A stretch of DNA of 64,000 nucleotides from Streptomyces luteolifulvus. GTDB taxonomy: Bacteria; Actinomycetota; Actinomycetes; Streptomycetales; Streptomycetaceae. Positions 16,619 through 24,180 of the stretch are shown here, piece by piece. Every line of letters starts with the position of its first letter. Position 1 is the stretch's first letter. Under the pieces are notes generated by a model. It made no database searches. It saw only the letters and a list, made by a program, of their open reading frames with translations, and was not told where the DNA came from. Location: the NCBI RefSeq assembly GCF_008806595.1, contig NZ_VZRB01000040.1, positions 1 to 64,000 of the forward strand, given 5' to 3'. Made by a program: the position numbers and the translations under genes.

Positions 16619-17953
16619 ATGCCCGTACCCGTACCGCGGCAGAGAGCGATCCCGGCCGTGGAGAGTGGTCAGGCGCCGGCCGCGACGCCGAGCGGCCCCT
16701 CGACGGAGGAGGGGTCGCGCACTGAGAAAACGGCCGGAAAGAAGGCCGGAAAGAAAACCGGCAGCACCCCCGGCACCACCCACGCCAACCTGAATCTGCT
16801 GCTGATCGAGGACGATCCGGGCGGCTCGACGATCGTGCCCGACCTGCGGGACTCGTCGGGCACGCCGATCCGTGTCCGTACGGCCCGCAATCTCACCGAG
16901 GCCGAGCGGCTGCTCACCGACGACGTCCACTGCATCCTGCTGGACCTCGCACTGCCCGCCCCCGGCCGTAGCGGCGACGACGAGCTGGCCGTGCTCAAGC
17001 ATGTGCTGAAGCTCGCGCCCCGGCACGCCGTCCTCGCGCTCACCGCGTCCGGCGATGCCGAGCGCGGCGCCGAGGCTGTGCGGGTGGGCGCCCAGGACTA
17101 CCTCTTCCGGGACGAACTGGACAGCCGGCTGCTGAGCCGGGCGATCCTGTACGCGGTGGAGCGGAAACGTTCCGACACGGCCGAACGGCGGCTCGCCGAG
17201 GGCCGGATGCGTGCCCAGGAGAACCGTCGCCTGGAGCGCGGTCTGCTGCCCACCCCTCTCCTGGACGGGTCCCCGCTTCGCTTCGCCGCCCGCTACCGCC
17301 CCGGCCGCCAGCGCGCCCTGCTCGGCGGCGACTTCTACGACACCGTCCGCACCCCGGACGGCACGGTGCACGCCATGATCGGCGACGTCTGCGGCCATGG
17401 GCCGGACGAGGCCGCGCTCGGCGTGGAACTGCGGATCGCATGGCGGGCGCTGACCCTCGCGGGGCTGTGCGGCGACGAACTGCTCGGCACCCTTCAGCAG
17501 GTGCTCGAACACGAGCGCGCGGACGACGAGATCTTCGCGACGCTGTGCACGGTGGACATCGCACCGGACGGCCGCCGCGCCGGCCTGTGCCTGGCCGGAC
17601 ACCCGTCCCCGCTGATCGCCCGCGCGGGCAAGCCGGCCCGGCTGCTGCCGTACGACAACAACGGCCCCGCGCTCGGCCTGCTGCCCGGCGCCCGCTGGCC
17701 GCGTATGCAGGTGGAGCTGGGGCGTGAGTGGAGCCTGATGCTCTACACCGACGGTCTGATCGAGGGCCGCGTCGGCGAGGGCCGGGAGCGGCTCGGCCAG
17801 GACGGCATGGTGGAGCTGGTCCGCCGCCAGATCGCGGCGGGCCTGAGCGGCGAGGAACTGCTGCGGGCCACCGTCAACGAGGTCCGCGACCTCAACGGCG
17901 GCGAGCTGACGGACGACGTGGCGGTGGTATTGCTGGACCGGAGGCGGGGGTAG
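16619..17953 (+). CDS. response regulator fused to PP2C/SpoIIE phosphatase
   Basis: A 444-residue signalling protein. A Lys/Thr/Pro-rich disordered N-terminus (about 1-55) precedes a receiver domain (about 58-175; IEDDPGG, phospho-acceptor D109 in CILLDLALP) and a helical linker (ERKRSDTAERRLAEGRM). The PP2C-type Ser/Thr phosphatase domain follows (about 215-444), with metal ligands in GGDFYD, GDVCGHGPDEAA, YTDGLIEGR and DDVAVVLL. Such RsbU/RssB-like proteins dephosphorylate anti-anti-sigma factors. The partner is not encoded nearby. The start with ggaagg RBS was preferred over a GTG 33 bp upstream. Confidence 0.92.
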   Translation: MPVPVPRQRAIPAVESGQAPAATPSGPSTEEGSRTEKTAGKKAGKKTGSTPGTTHANLNLLLIEDDPGGSTIVPDLRDSSGTPIRVRTARNLTEAERLLTDDVHCILLDLALPAPGRSGDDELAVLKHVLKLAPRHAVLALTASGDAERGAEAVRVGAQDYLFRDELDSRLLSRAILYAVERKRSDTAERRLAEGRMRAQENRRLERGLLPTPLLDGSPLRFAARYRPGRQRALLGGDFYDTVRTPDGTVHAMIGDVCGHGPDEAALGVELRIAWRALTLAGLCGDELLGTLQQVLEHERADDEIFATLCTVDIAPDGRRAGLCLAGHPSPLIARAGKPARLLPYDNNGPALGLLPGARWPRMQVELGREWSLMLYTDGLIEGRVGEGRERLGQDGMVELVRRQIAAGLSGEELLRATVNEVRDLNGGELTDDVAVVLLDRRRG

Positions 17954-18307
17954 GAGTCTGGCCGGGGGCGGGGGCGGTAGCGGGCCCAGCGGGAGCGGTG
18001 CGGGAGCGACTCAGGGGGCCGGATGTCGTAGCGGCCCCGGAGGGACCGGGCGCGGGAGCGACTCCGGGGACCGGACTTCGTAGCGGCCCTCGGTCGTAGC
18101 GCCCCACGAGGACCGGACGCGTAGCGACTCGGTGGAAGCGGACGCTGCAGCAACCCCGGGGACCGGACGCCGTACCGGCCCGGAAGGACCGGACGCGGTA
18201 GCGAGTCCGGGGACCGGGCGTCGTAGCGGCCCCCCGGAAGGGCATCGCCCGGTCAGGAGGGGGATCACCCGGTCATCGGCCGCGGCCGGTCACTCGGCCG
18301 TCGCTGG
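17954..18307. repeat. degenerate 25 bp minisatellite between convergent genes
   Basis: About eight diverged copies of a 25-26 bp unit resembling ggaccggacgtcgtagcgg plus cccgg fill this 354 bp spacer (for example 18016-18040, 18042-18066, 18067-18092, 18158-18182, 18186-18210, 18211-18235). Two unit flavours alternate, ending in agcggcccc or gcgactcc. No coding potential is evident. It separates the phosphatase gene from the convergent DUF2516 gene. Confidence 0.75.
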
Positions 18308-18661
18308 TCATCGGCCGCCGTTGTACGGGCCGTACGGTCCGTCGCTGCTGGAGCCGCCGCGGCGGCTGCGGCCACCGCCCGGCAGGCCGCGCAGGGCCGG
18401 GCGTACGTCGACCATGTACACGATCGTCGCGATCAGGCCGATGATCGGCAGGAACGACAGGATCGGGAAGATCAGGTTCACCACGAAGGCGATCCCGAGG
18501 ATGATCAGCCAGAACGGCTTGGTCTGCTTGTCGGCCGCGCGGTAGCCGTCCTCACGGCGCGTGGCGGCGTCGAGCAGTGCGAAGCCGCTGAAAAGGATCA
18601 GGGCGATGCTCAGCAGCGACATGAACCCTGCGAACCCCTGCATCAGCACAACGTCCACCAC
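18308..18661 (-). CDS. DUF2516 family membrane protein
   Basis: A 117-residue protein with a GTG start and hydrophobic helices at about 8-28, 50-68 and 70-84. The conserved basic loop between them reads AATRREDGYRAADKQTKPFW. It matches the actinobacterial DUF2516 pattern. The C-terminus is Gly/Ser/Arg-rich and disordered. The function is unknown. It is the last gene of a leftward group XRE, HbhA-like, DUF2516, but a strong hairpin at 18723-18755 separates it from the HbhA-like gene. Confidence 0.87.
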   Translation of the reverse strand: MVDVVLMQGFAGFMSLLSIALILFSGFALLDAATRREDGYRAADKQTKPFWLIILGIAFVVNLIFPILSFLPIIGLIATIVYMVDVRPALRGLPGGGRSRRGGSSSDGPYGPYNGGR

Positions 18662-18722
18662 CAGACTCGGCTTGTCCTTACGCGGTCACCGTACCCCGTC
18701 CCGGAGTGCCGCTACCCGGACA

Positions 18723-18755
18723 ACGGGCCGGGCACTCCTGGAGTGCCCGGCCCGT
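18723..18755 (-). terminator. terminator after the HbhA-like gene
   Basis: A perfect 15 bp stem (acgggccgggcactc, 18723-18737, with its complement 18741-18755) and a 3 nt loop lie 26 bp downstream of the leftward stop codon. Confidence 0.85.
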
Positions 18756-18781
18756 CCCGGTACCGCGATGTGCCGCAGCGC

Positions 18782-19441
18782 CTACTTCGCCGGCGGCGTG
18801 GTCTTCTTCGCGGTGGTCTTGCGCGCCGGGGCCTTCTTCGCAACCGGCTTCTTCGCCGGAGCGGGCTCGGCAGTGACCTCGGCAACGACGGGCTTGTCCG
18901 CCGCCTTCTCCTCCTTGGTCTCGGCCGGAGCGGCCTTGGGCTCGACGGCCACGGCCAGCTCCTCGATCTCCTCGGCGGCCTCGCCGCGCCAGGTCCGCAC
19001 GGCCTGCTCACCGTGCTCGGCGACCTTCTCGTAGGTCTCGCGGGCCTTCACGGCGTACTCGGCGGCCACGCCGACACCGCGCAGCGCGAGGTCCTGGGCG
19101 GACTCGCCGAGCTTCTTCAGGTCCGTGTCGATCGTGCTGCCGAGCTTCTTCAGATCGCCGTCGAGGGTGGCGATGAACTCGTTGACCCTGGCCTGGATCG
19201 CCTCCTGGGCCTCCTTGGCCTTGGCACCGGCCTCCTTGGCCCGAGCGGAGGCCCGCTCCTGCACGGCCTTCGGGTCGGTGTTGCGCACGGCCTCGATGCG
19301 GGCCGGGGCCTCGGCGCGCAGCTGCTCCACCAGGCCGGGCACCTTCTTGGCCTGCTGGAATGCCAGGTCGGCGGTGCCGGCGGCGAAGTAGAGCGGAGTC
19401 GGGTCGCTGAAGGTCTTGCGCAGGTCGTCGGTGATGGCCAT
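18782..19441 (-). CDS. HbhA-like helical protein with Lys/Ala-rich tail
   Basis: A 219-residue, almost entirely helical protein. Residues 1-165 form a long amphipathic coiled coil (LRAEAPARIEAVRNTDPKAV, then KLGSTIDTDLKKLGESAQDL). Residues 170-219 are a Lys/Ala/Pro/Thr-rich tail ending KKPVAKKAPARKTTAKK. This matches mycobacterial heparin-binding haemagglutinin in layout. In streptomycetes the role is more likely membrane or lipid association than adhesion. No signal peptide is present. It follows the XRE regulator by 75 bp. Confidence 0.85.
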   Translation of the reverse strand: MAITDDLRKTFSDPTPLYFAAGTADLAFQQAKKVPGLVEQLRAEAPARIEAVRNTDPKAVQERASARAKEAGAKAKEAQEAIQARVNEFIATLDGDLKKLGSTIDTDLKKLGESAQDLALRGVGVAAEYAVKARETYEKVAEHGEQAVRTWRGEAAEEIEELAVAVEPKAAPAETKEEKAADKPVVAEVTAEPAPAKKPVAKKAPARKTTAKKTTPPAK

Positions 19442-19516
19442 GGTGATGGTCCTCCCGGATTTCTTTCGGATGAGGGTGTGAGGTCCGCAGGCGGACGGCC
19501 GGTCCCCTGGTCCGGT

Positions 19517-20002
19517 TCAACTGGCCGTCTGCTGCGGATCCGTGTCGGTGGTGCCGGTCGTGCCGCCGACCGTGCGGGTACGGGCCTCGCGGGCGTCCGC
19601 CGCACCGTCGCCGTCCTCGACCACCTCGACCGCCGTGGTGTCGCCGCCGACCTCGAATCCGTTCTCCTTGCGGAAGGACTCGTAGATCTGGAGCAGCACC
19701 TGCTTCTGCCGCTCGTTCAGCGTGGGATCGGCGAGGATGACGGCCCGCGTCTCGACCTCGTCCAGGTCCCGCTCGGCGTCGAGGATGCCGGCCCGCACGT
19801 ACAGCGTCTCGGCGGAGATGCGCAGGGCCTTGGCGACCTGCTGCAGCACCTCCGCGCTCGGCTTGCGCAGCCCGCGCTCGATCTGGCTCAGGTACGGATT
19901 GGACACCCCGGCGGCGTCGGCGAGCTGCCGCAGCGACAGCTGCGCGTTGCGCCGCTGCTCGCGCAGATACTCACCGAGATTGCCGACGTTGAGCGATGCC
20001 AT
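19517..20002 (-). CDS. XRE-family helix-turn-helix regulator
   Basis: A 161-residue protein with an N-terminal HTH_XRE domain (about 8-64): LREQRRNAQLSLRQLADAAG, then VSNPYLSQIERGLRKPSAEVL. A helical middle follows, and the C-terminus is acidic Thr/Gly-rich. The start MASLNVGNLG was chosen because the codons upstream overlap the palindrome at 20029-20057. It precedes the HbhA-like gene and probably controls it. This regulator is conserved beside HbhA-like genes in streptomycetes. Confidence 0.88.
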   Translation of the reverse strand: MASLNVGNLGEYLREQRRNAQLSLRQLADAAGVSNPYLSQIERGLRKPSAEVLQQVAKALRISAETLYVRAGILDAERDLDEVETRAVILADPTLNERQKQVLLQIYESFRKENGFEVGGDTTAVEVVEDGDGAADAREARTRTVGGTTGTTDTDPQQTAS

Positions 20003-20028
20003 GCCTCCACCTTGCCCCACCCCTGCTA

Positions 20029-20057
20029 ACTTTTGCAAGCAACCCGCTTGCAAAAGT
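20029..20057. promoter_or_regulatory. 12 bp perfect palindromic operator (TetR-type)
   Basis: The arms acttttgcaagc (20029-20040) and gcttgcaaaagt (20046-20057) flank 5 bp. The TTGCAAG/CTTGCAA core is typical of TetR-family operators. It lies 38 bp upstream of the decayed tetR and 27 bp upstream of the XRE gene. Confidence 0.8.
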
Positions 20058-20094
20058 GCGCTACACCACTCGTCCGGCGGACGAGGCTGAGCAC

Positions 20095-20584
20095 ATGGTT
20101 GTCACTCGAGCAAGGCAGCCTCGCAAGGACGCCGCCCGCAACCGGGATGCCGTCCTCGCGGCCGCCGACGCCCTTCGCCCGCTGCTCGCCCGCTGCGACA
20201 GTCCCGAGGACGTCACCATGGCGGACATCGCGGCAGCGGCCGGCGTCGGCAAGGGCACACTCTTCCGGCCTTCGGCGATCGCGTCGGGCTGCTCCGCGCA
20301 CTGTACGAGGCACGGCTGGAACCGATCAGTGAGGCCGCGAGCGGTGGCACAGCCTGCTCCGAGCCGTACTGGAGCAGATCCCCGACCCGACCGACAGCGA
20401 CTTCACCGCCCACGCCCTGCTCGCGGCCACCCGTGCCGACCTCGTCGACCACCTGGCCGGGCAGGAGCGCGTACCGCGGGAAACCATGCGGGCGCAACTG
20501 GCGACCTTCGCCACGAGGGTCCTGGCCTCCGGCCCGCCCGCTACAGGGGTTGACCGCCGAGGGCTGACTGCCGAAGCCCGCTAG
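20095..20584 (+). pseudogene. decayed TetR-family regulator
   Basis: The N-terminal TetR DNA-binding domain is intact for about 58 codons (DAVLAAADALRPLLARCDS, then VTMADIAAAAGVGKGTLFR). A one-base loss near 20268 shifts the frame. The lost frame continues as FGDRVGLLRALYEARLEPIS in +1. Another junction near 20340 removes the middle of the ligand domain. The third frame, 20345-20584, restores WHSLLRAVLEQIP to the natural C-terminus. No single frame gives a full protein of about 190 residues. The stop overlaps that of the convergent bacteriocin ABC gene. Confidence 0.85.
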
Positions 20585-21258
20585 GAAGGGATCGTCTCGC
20601 CTCGCGCGGAGCCGATCAGCGAGGACTCGTGCACCGCAAAGACCGTGTCGCATCGGTCGCGGACCTCGGCATCGTGCGTGGCGACGACCACCGCACATCC
20701 GTCCTTGCTCAGCTCACGAAGGATGTCGACCACCATGGTGGCGTTGGCCTCGTCGAGAGCGCCGGTCGGCTCGTCCGCGAGTACCAGGGACGGGCGTTGG
20801 AGCACAAGGCGGGCCAGGGCCACGCGCTGCTGTTCTCCACCGCTGAGGTGGTAGATCTTCTCTGCGCCCCGCCCCGCCAGACCGACACGGTCAAGCGCCT
20901 CGGCAACAGCCGTACCGGCTTTGCCCTGTGGCATCCGCCGCAGCTTGGTGACCACGTCCAGATTCTCGGCGACCGTCGCATTCTCGATCAGGGCGTAGTG
21001 CTGAAAGAGATATCCGAGAGTAGTGCGACGGAAGCGAAGGATCTCACGCCGGCCGAATCGAGTGATGTCATTCCCCTCGTGACGAATGGCCCCGGCACTC
21101 GGCCTGTCGAGCAGCCCGAGGCAGTTGAGGAGGGTCGACTTGCCCGATCCGCTCGGGCCGACAAGGGCGAGCATCTCACCGCGGTCGACAGTGAAATTGA
21201 CGTCGCGCCACAGAGTCCGGGCCCCGAAGGCCTTCGACAGATTCTCGACATTGATCAC
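20581..21258 (-). CDS. ABC transporter ATP-binding protein of a lactococcin-972-type cluster
   Basis: A 225-residue ATPase of the MacB/LolD-like group: Walker A GPSGSGKST at 34-42, Q-loop FQHYAL, signature LSGGEQQR, Walker B LVLADEPTGALD and switch His in ATHDAEV. In lactococcin-972 clusters this subunit partners the large membrane protein for export or immunity. The GTG start has an upstream ggag. It lies 42 bp after the membrane-protein gene and is the last gene of the leftward unit. Confidence 0.92.
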   Translation of the reverse strand: MINVENLSKAFGARTLWRDVNFTVDRGEMLALVGPSGSGKSTLLNCLGLLDRPSAGAIRHEGNDITRFGRREILRFRRTTLGYLFQHYALIENATVAENLDVVTKLRRMPQGKAGTAVAEALDRVGLAGRGAEKIYHLSGGEQQRVALARLVLQRPSLVLADEPTGALDEANATMVVDILRELSKDGCAVVVATHDAEVRDRCDTVFAVHESSLIGSARGETIPS

Positions 21259-21300
21259 AACATACTCCGGCTGGCTGAAGGGATTTCACGCTTGAAGGGC

Positions 21301-23379
21301 TCAGGACTCGGTCGCGCCGCCCTTCATGATCCGGCCGTGAAAGTACGCAAGGGCGAGGAGTACTGCCCCGAACTCGAAGGCAACGAGACTGGTGATGAGG
21401 GTGACGTCCAGTGCGGTGATGCGTATCGGCTCGAAGGGGGCAGGTGCACCGGAGGCGGCGTACTCCTTCAGTTCCTGTTGCTGCTCCCATGCCACGAAGG
21501 GAACCCGGGAGGCGAAGATGACCGCAATGGCCGCTTCCACGGCGAGGATGAAGCGATGGGTGGCGAGGTATCTCCAGCCGCTGATGCGCTTCACAAAAAT
21601 GCCCTGCGCGTTCTTGCGCGCGTAGATGATGCAGACGCCGACACCGGCGATGAGGAGCACCAGCACGGAAACGACGAGATTGAAGATCTGCAGCCGGAGT
21701 TCGCCCGTCGCATCCCTCAGGTCCAGAGCGGTTTTCTGCCCGACGGGACTCATGGCGTTCACATAGTCCTGCAACTTCTCCGTCTTTATTCCGTTCAGCA
21801 CGTCATCGGGGTCGGTGAAGACGACGCCGGCCTGAGTGGCGAATGCGGTGTACGCATCGTCCGTGAGGAAGCGTGATCCGTTGGGGACGACGACAAGGAC
21901 CGGGTCACGTACCAGGGACCTGTCCTCGTCCGGACCGTGTGCCGCGTTGTAGACGTAGGCGCCGGTGTTGTAGCCGAAGAGCCGTTGCCCCGTCCTGCTC
22001 GTCAGCGTCTCGAGCGGGATGTCCCGGCCGCGCCCCGGATCAACGATCCCGGAAGCCGCTTCGGTGATCGCCGGTGCCTGAGAGCTCAGGGATGCGGGAA
22101 CGATGACCCGCACCGAGCGCGAGGTTGAGCGATAGCGGTGTCCCGCGGGGTCGAGCACCGGCTGCTTGCTGAGATAGGTGTCGTTGACGATGAAGATCTC
22201 ACCGGCCGGCAGATGTGCGCCCGGTGCTGACATCTGGAGATCCCTGCGCCCGGCGACAAGGACCTTGCCCTGACTGTCGGCTCGGCGCAGCCATGGGCCC
22301 ACGTGGTCGTTCACCTGATCCATGTGCGGGGCGAAGGCGCCGTTGACACGGATCGAGACCGCGTCACCCACGGTGCGGTAGATGTCCTGGTTCTCCTGGC
22401 GTGTCAGTACATCCCGGCCCGCGAGGGCGACGTTCGTGGCAATGCTGAGCGTGAGCAGCAGTGCGGGGATGCGCACCAGATAGACGCTGACGGACGCCGC
22501 CCGTGAGGGCAGTTCGCCCTTGAGGGCACGCAGTACGTCGACCTTGAAGGTGAGGGCGAGCACGGCCGCATGGGCGGCCAGCGCGACGAGAACCAAGAGG
22601 ACCGCGACGACCAGGGCCACCGAGGCGAACAGCCCCCACCACGCGAAGCCGTTGTAGAAGCCGAGGAAGGTCAGTGCCGCCGCCACCACGATGCCGGCCG
22701 CCGCGAGCCAGAAGACCGCCAGCTGCCGTAGATCACGGAGGAGGATGCCGGCGAAGGACATGCCCTGCAGCCGAAGAACCCCGTACGCCTTCGCGCTGAG
22801 CAGCACGCTCGCGCCGGTCATCGTCAGCACCGCAAGGGCGACCACGCAGAAGGCACGGAACAAGGGGTCGTCCGCATACATGGCGGACAGTTCGGCGTAC
22901 GACTGAGGGTGGGACACGGTGGCCATCAGGCCGAGGCCGGCGAACTCGGCCTTCAGGGCATCGGCGTCGGCCGGCGATCCGAACACGTAGTAGGGACCCC
23001 GTGGATCCTGTTGTGCGATCCCGGAGAGAGGACGCACGCGGGTTTCGAAGGTGCTGCTGAACGCCGGATAACCGTCGTCGAGCCATTGCACCGTCAAGGA
23101 GTCGGGGCCACCGGAAGCCACGTAGAGATTTCGCACTCCGTCAGGGTTCTTCAGATCGGTCACATCGCGGGCAATTCCGACGCCGCGCCCGGCCGCGAAC
23201 GATTCGACAGCTCGGGCGACTTTCGCGGCGCTCACCGAATCGTCGGAGTCGAACACATCGACCAGCGCCGGGTTTCCCAGCGGCGCGATTTCATCCAGGC
23301 CCCGCACGAACAGAAAAGCCAGTACCGCGGAGAAGGCCAAGAGGGCGGCGTGGACGAATCGTATGCCTCGATGCAGCAT
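21301..23379 (-). CDS. bacteriocin-associated seven-span membrane protein (DUF1430-type)
   Basis: A 692-residue membrane protein. One N-terminal helix (about 8-27) precedes an extracytoplasmic domain (about 30-160). Four central helices lie at about 178-315, a second external domain at about 330-550, and three C-terminal helices at about 558-580, 595-620 and 650-675. This seven-span layout is that of the permease/immunity protein found next to lactococcin 972 and its ABC ATPase. It probably exports the peptide or protects the producer. The start MLHRGIRF is favoured; an in-frame extension overlaps the hairpin at 23445-23479. Confidence 0.88.
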   Translation of the reverse strand: MLHRGIRFVHAALLAFSAVLAFLFVRGLDEIAPLGNPALVDVFDSDDSVSAAKVARAVESFAAGRGVGIARDVTDLKNPDGVRNLYVASGGPDSLTVQWLDDGYPAFSSTFETRVRPLSGIAQQDPRGPYYVFGSPADADALKAEFAGLGLMATVSHPQSYAELSAMYADDPLFRAFCVVALAVLTMTGASVLLSAKAYGVLRLQGMSFAGILLRDLRQLAVFWLAAAGIVVAAALTFLGFYNGFAWWGLFASVALVVAVLLVLVALAAHAAVLALTFKVDVLRALKGELPSRAASVSVYLVRIPALLLTLSIATNVALAGRDVLTRQENQDIYRTVGDAVSIRVNGAFAPHMDQVNDHVGPWLRRADSQGKVLVAGRRDLQMSAPGAHLPAGEIFIVNDTYLSKQPVLDPAGHRYRSTSRSVRVIVPASLSSQAPAITEAASGIVDPGRGRDIPLETLTSRTGQRLFGYNTGAYVYNAAHGPDEDRSLVRDPVLVVVPNGSRFLTDDAYTAFATQAGVVFTDPDDVLNGIKTEKLQDYVNAMSPVGQKTALDLRDATGELRLQIFNLVVSVLVLLIAGVGVCIIYARKNAQGIFVKRISGWRYLATHRFILAVEAAIAVIFASRVPFVAWEQQQELKEYAASGAPAPFEPIRITALDVTLITSLVAFEFGAVLLALAYFHGRIMKGGATES

Positions 23380-23444
23380 CGGATACCTAGGTTGAGGGCG
23401 CTCGGCGAGCACACGTCCGGGAGAGTTCAAAAGCGGTGAAAAAC

Positions 23445-23479
23445 AGCTGTGGAGGCAAGCAGCACTCGCCTCCACAGCT
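23445..23479 (-). terminator. intrinsic terminator/attenuator between bacteriocin gene and transporter genes
   Basis: Perfect 12 bp arms agctgtggaggc (23445-23456) and gcctccacagct (23468-23479) flank an 11 nt loop. On the leftward strand they are followed by GTTTTT. The hairpin sits 21 bp after the bacteriocin stop codon and 66 bp before the membrane-protein start, so it may limit read-through. Confidence 0.85.
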
Positions 23480-23499
23480 CTCGCGATGCGACCAGAGAC

Positions 23500-23793
23500 C
23501 TAGCAGGAGGTCTTGTAGTAGTAGCTGATCGAGCCGCCGTTCTTCGTCCCCGAAGCCAGGGACCAGTTGCCCGCGGAGGCACAACCGCTGGCGAAGGTCG
23601 TCCGGCCGATCTTCACCGAGGACGAGTGCTGCTTGCTCGGGTGCTTGTAGTTCGACCACGCCGTGTTGGCGCCCTCGTCGTAACTCCACCTGCCGCCGCC
23701 GACGTCGACGGTGGTCGCAAGCGCCGGAGTGGCCGCGGCAAACAGGAGGCCCGCGGTCACCACGGCCGCCTTAATACCGGTCTTCTTGTTCAT
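23500..23793 (-). CDS. lactococcin-972 family bacteriocin precursor
   Basis: A 97-residue secreted peptide with a Sec signal (1-26, ending ATPALA) and a predicted 71-residue mature part. The mature part carries the family pattern: GGGRWSYDEG, SNYKHPSKQHSSSV, then SAGNWSLASG and an aromatic C-terminus SYYYKTSC. SNYHHGSKTHSATV of lactococcin 972 aligns with the second motif as I remember it. Two Cys (SGCAS and the last residue) are unlike the lactococcal prototype and could form a disulfide. Lactococcin 972 blocks septum formation by binding lipid II; the target here is inferred. Confidence 0.9.
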   Translation of the reverse strand: MNKKTGIKAAVVTAGLLFAAATPALATTVDVGGGRWSYDEGANTAWSNYKHPSKQHSSSVKIGRTTFASGCASAGNWSLASGTKNGGSISYYYKTSC

Positions 23794-23810
23794 GGATGAA
23801 TCCCCTTTTC

Positions 23811-23846
23811 ATCTTGGCCTGGTCCGAACAAGCCAAGATCATTATG
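23811..23846 (-). promoter_or_regulatory. putative bacteriocin promoter with operator-like dyad
   Basis: On the leftward strand CATAAT (complement of 23841-23846) resembles a -10 box, with TTGCGA about 15 bp upstream. Immediately downstream is an 8 bp perfect inverted repeat atcttggc (23811-23818) and gccaagat (23832-23839), positioned to block transcription. It is a sequence reading only. Confidence 0.5.
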
Positions 23847-24180
23847 CAAGGAGTAGCCGCGTCGCAACCGAAAACCATGTGACCTAGTCAACTCGGCGAT
23901 GTCTGTGCACCAACCAGTGTCAGCTACATCGAAGCGCTAATCGCGCGTAGAGGGATTTCAACGGAAGTTGGTTGCGCGCGTTTCGGTCATTCACCCTGGA
24001 TGCGTTGGCCAAAAAGAGACGGGATATGCTGTGCCGTGATCAGGTCGGCTTCAACAGGGCGGCACACGGGGGGACTTACGGTGCACACGACGCGCGGGTG
24101 ACGAGTGGCCTTCACTCCACCACCACTTCGCGCCACCTTCCCTTCGTCCTGTTCAACAGCCGCTCCGGAAGCCCTCCTTC
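23847..24180. other. gene-free, comparatively AT-rich spacer
   Basis: This 330 bp divergent spacer lies between the bacteriocin promoter and the GT39-like gene. It is visibly richer in A/T than the flanking DNA (for example the stretch near 23870-23990). I see no coding frame, RNA gene or repeat. The composition supports recent acquisition of the bacteriocin cluster. Confidence 0.5.
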
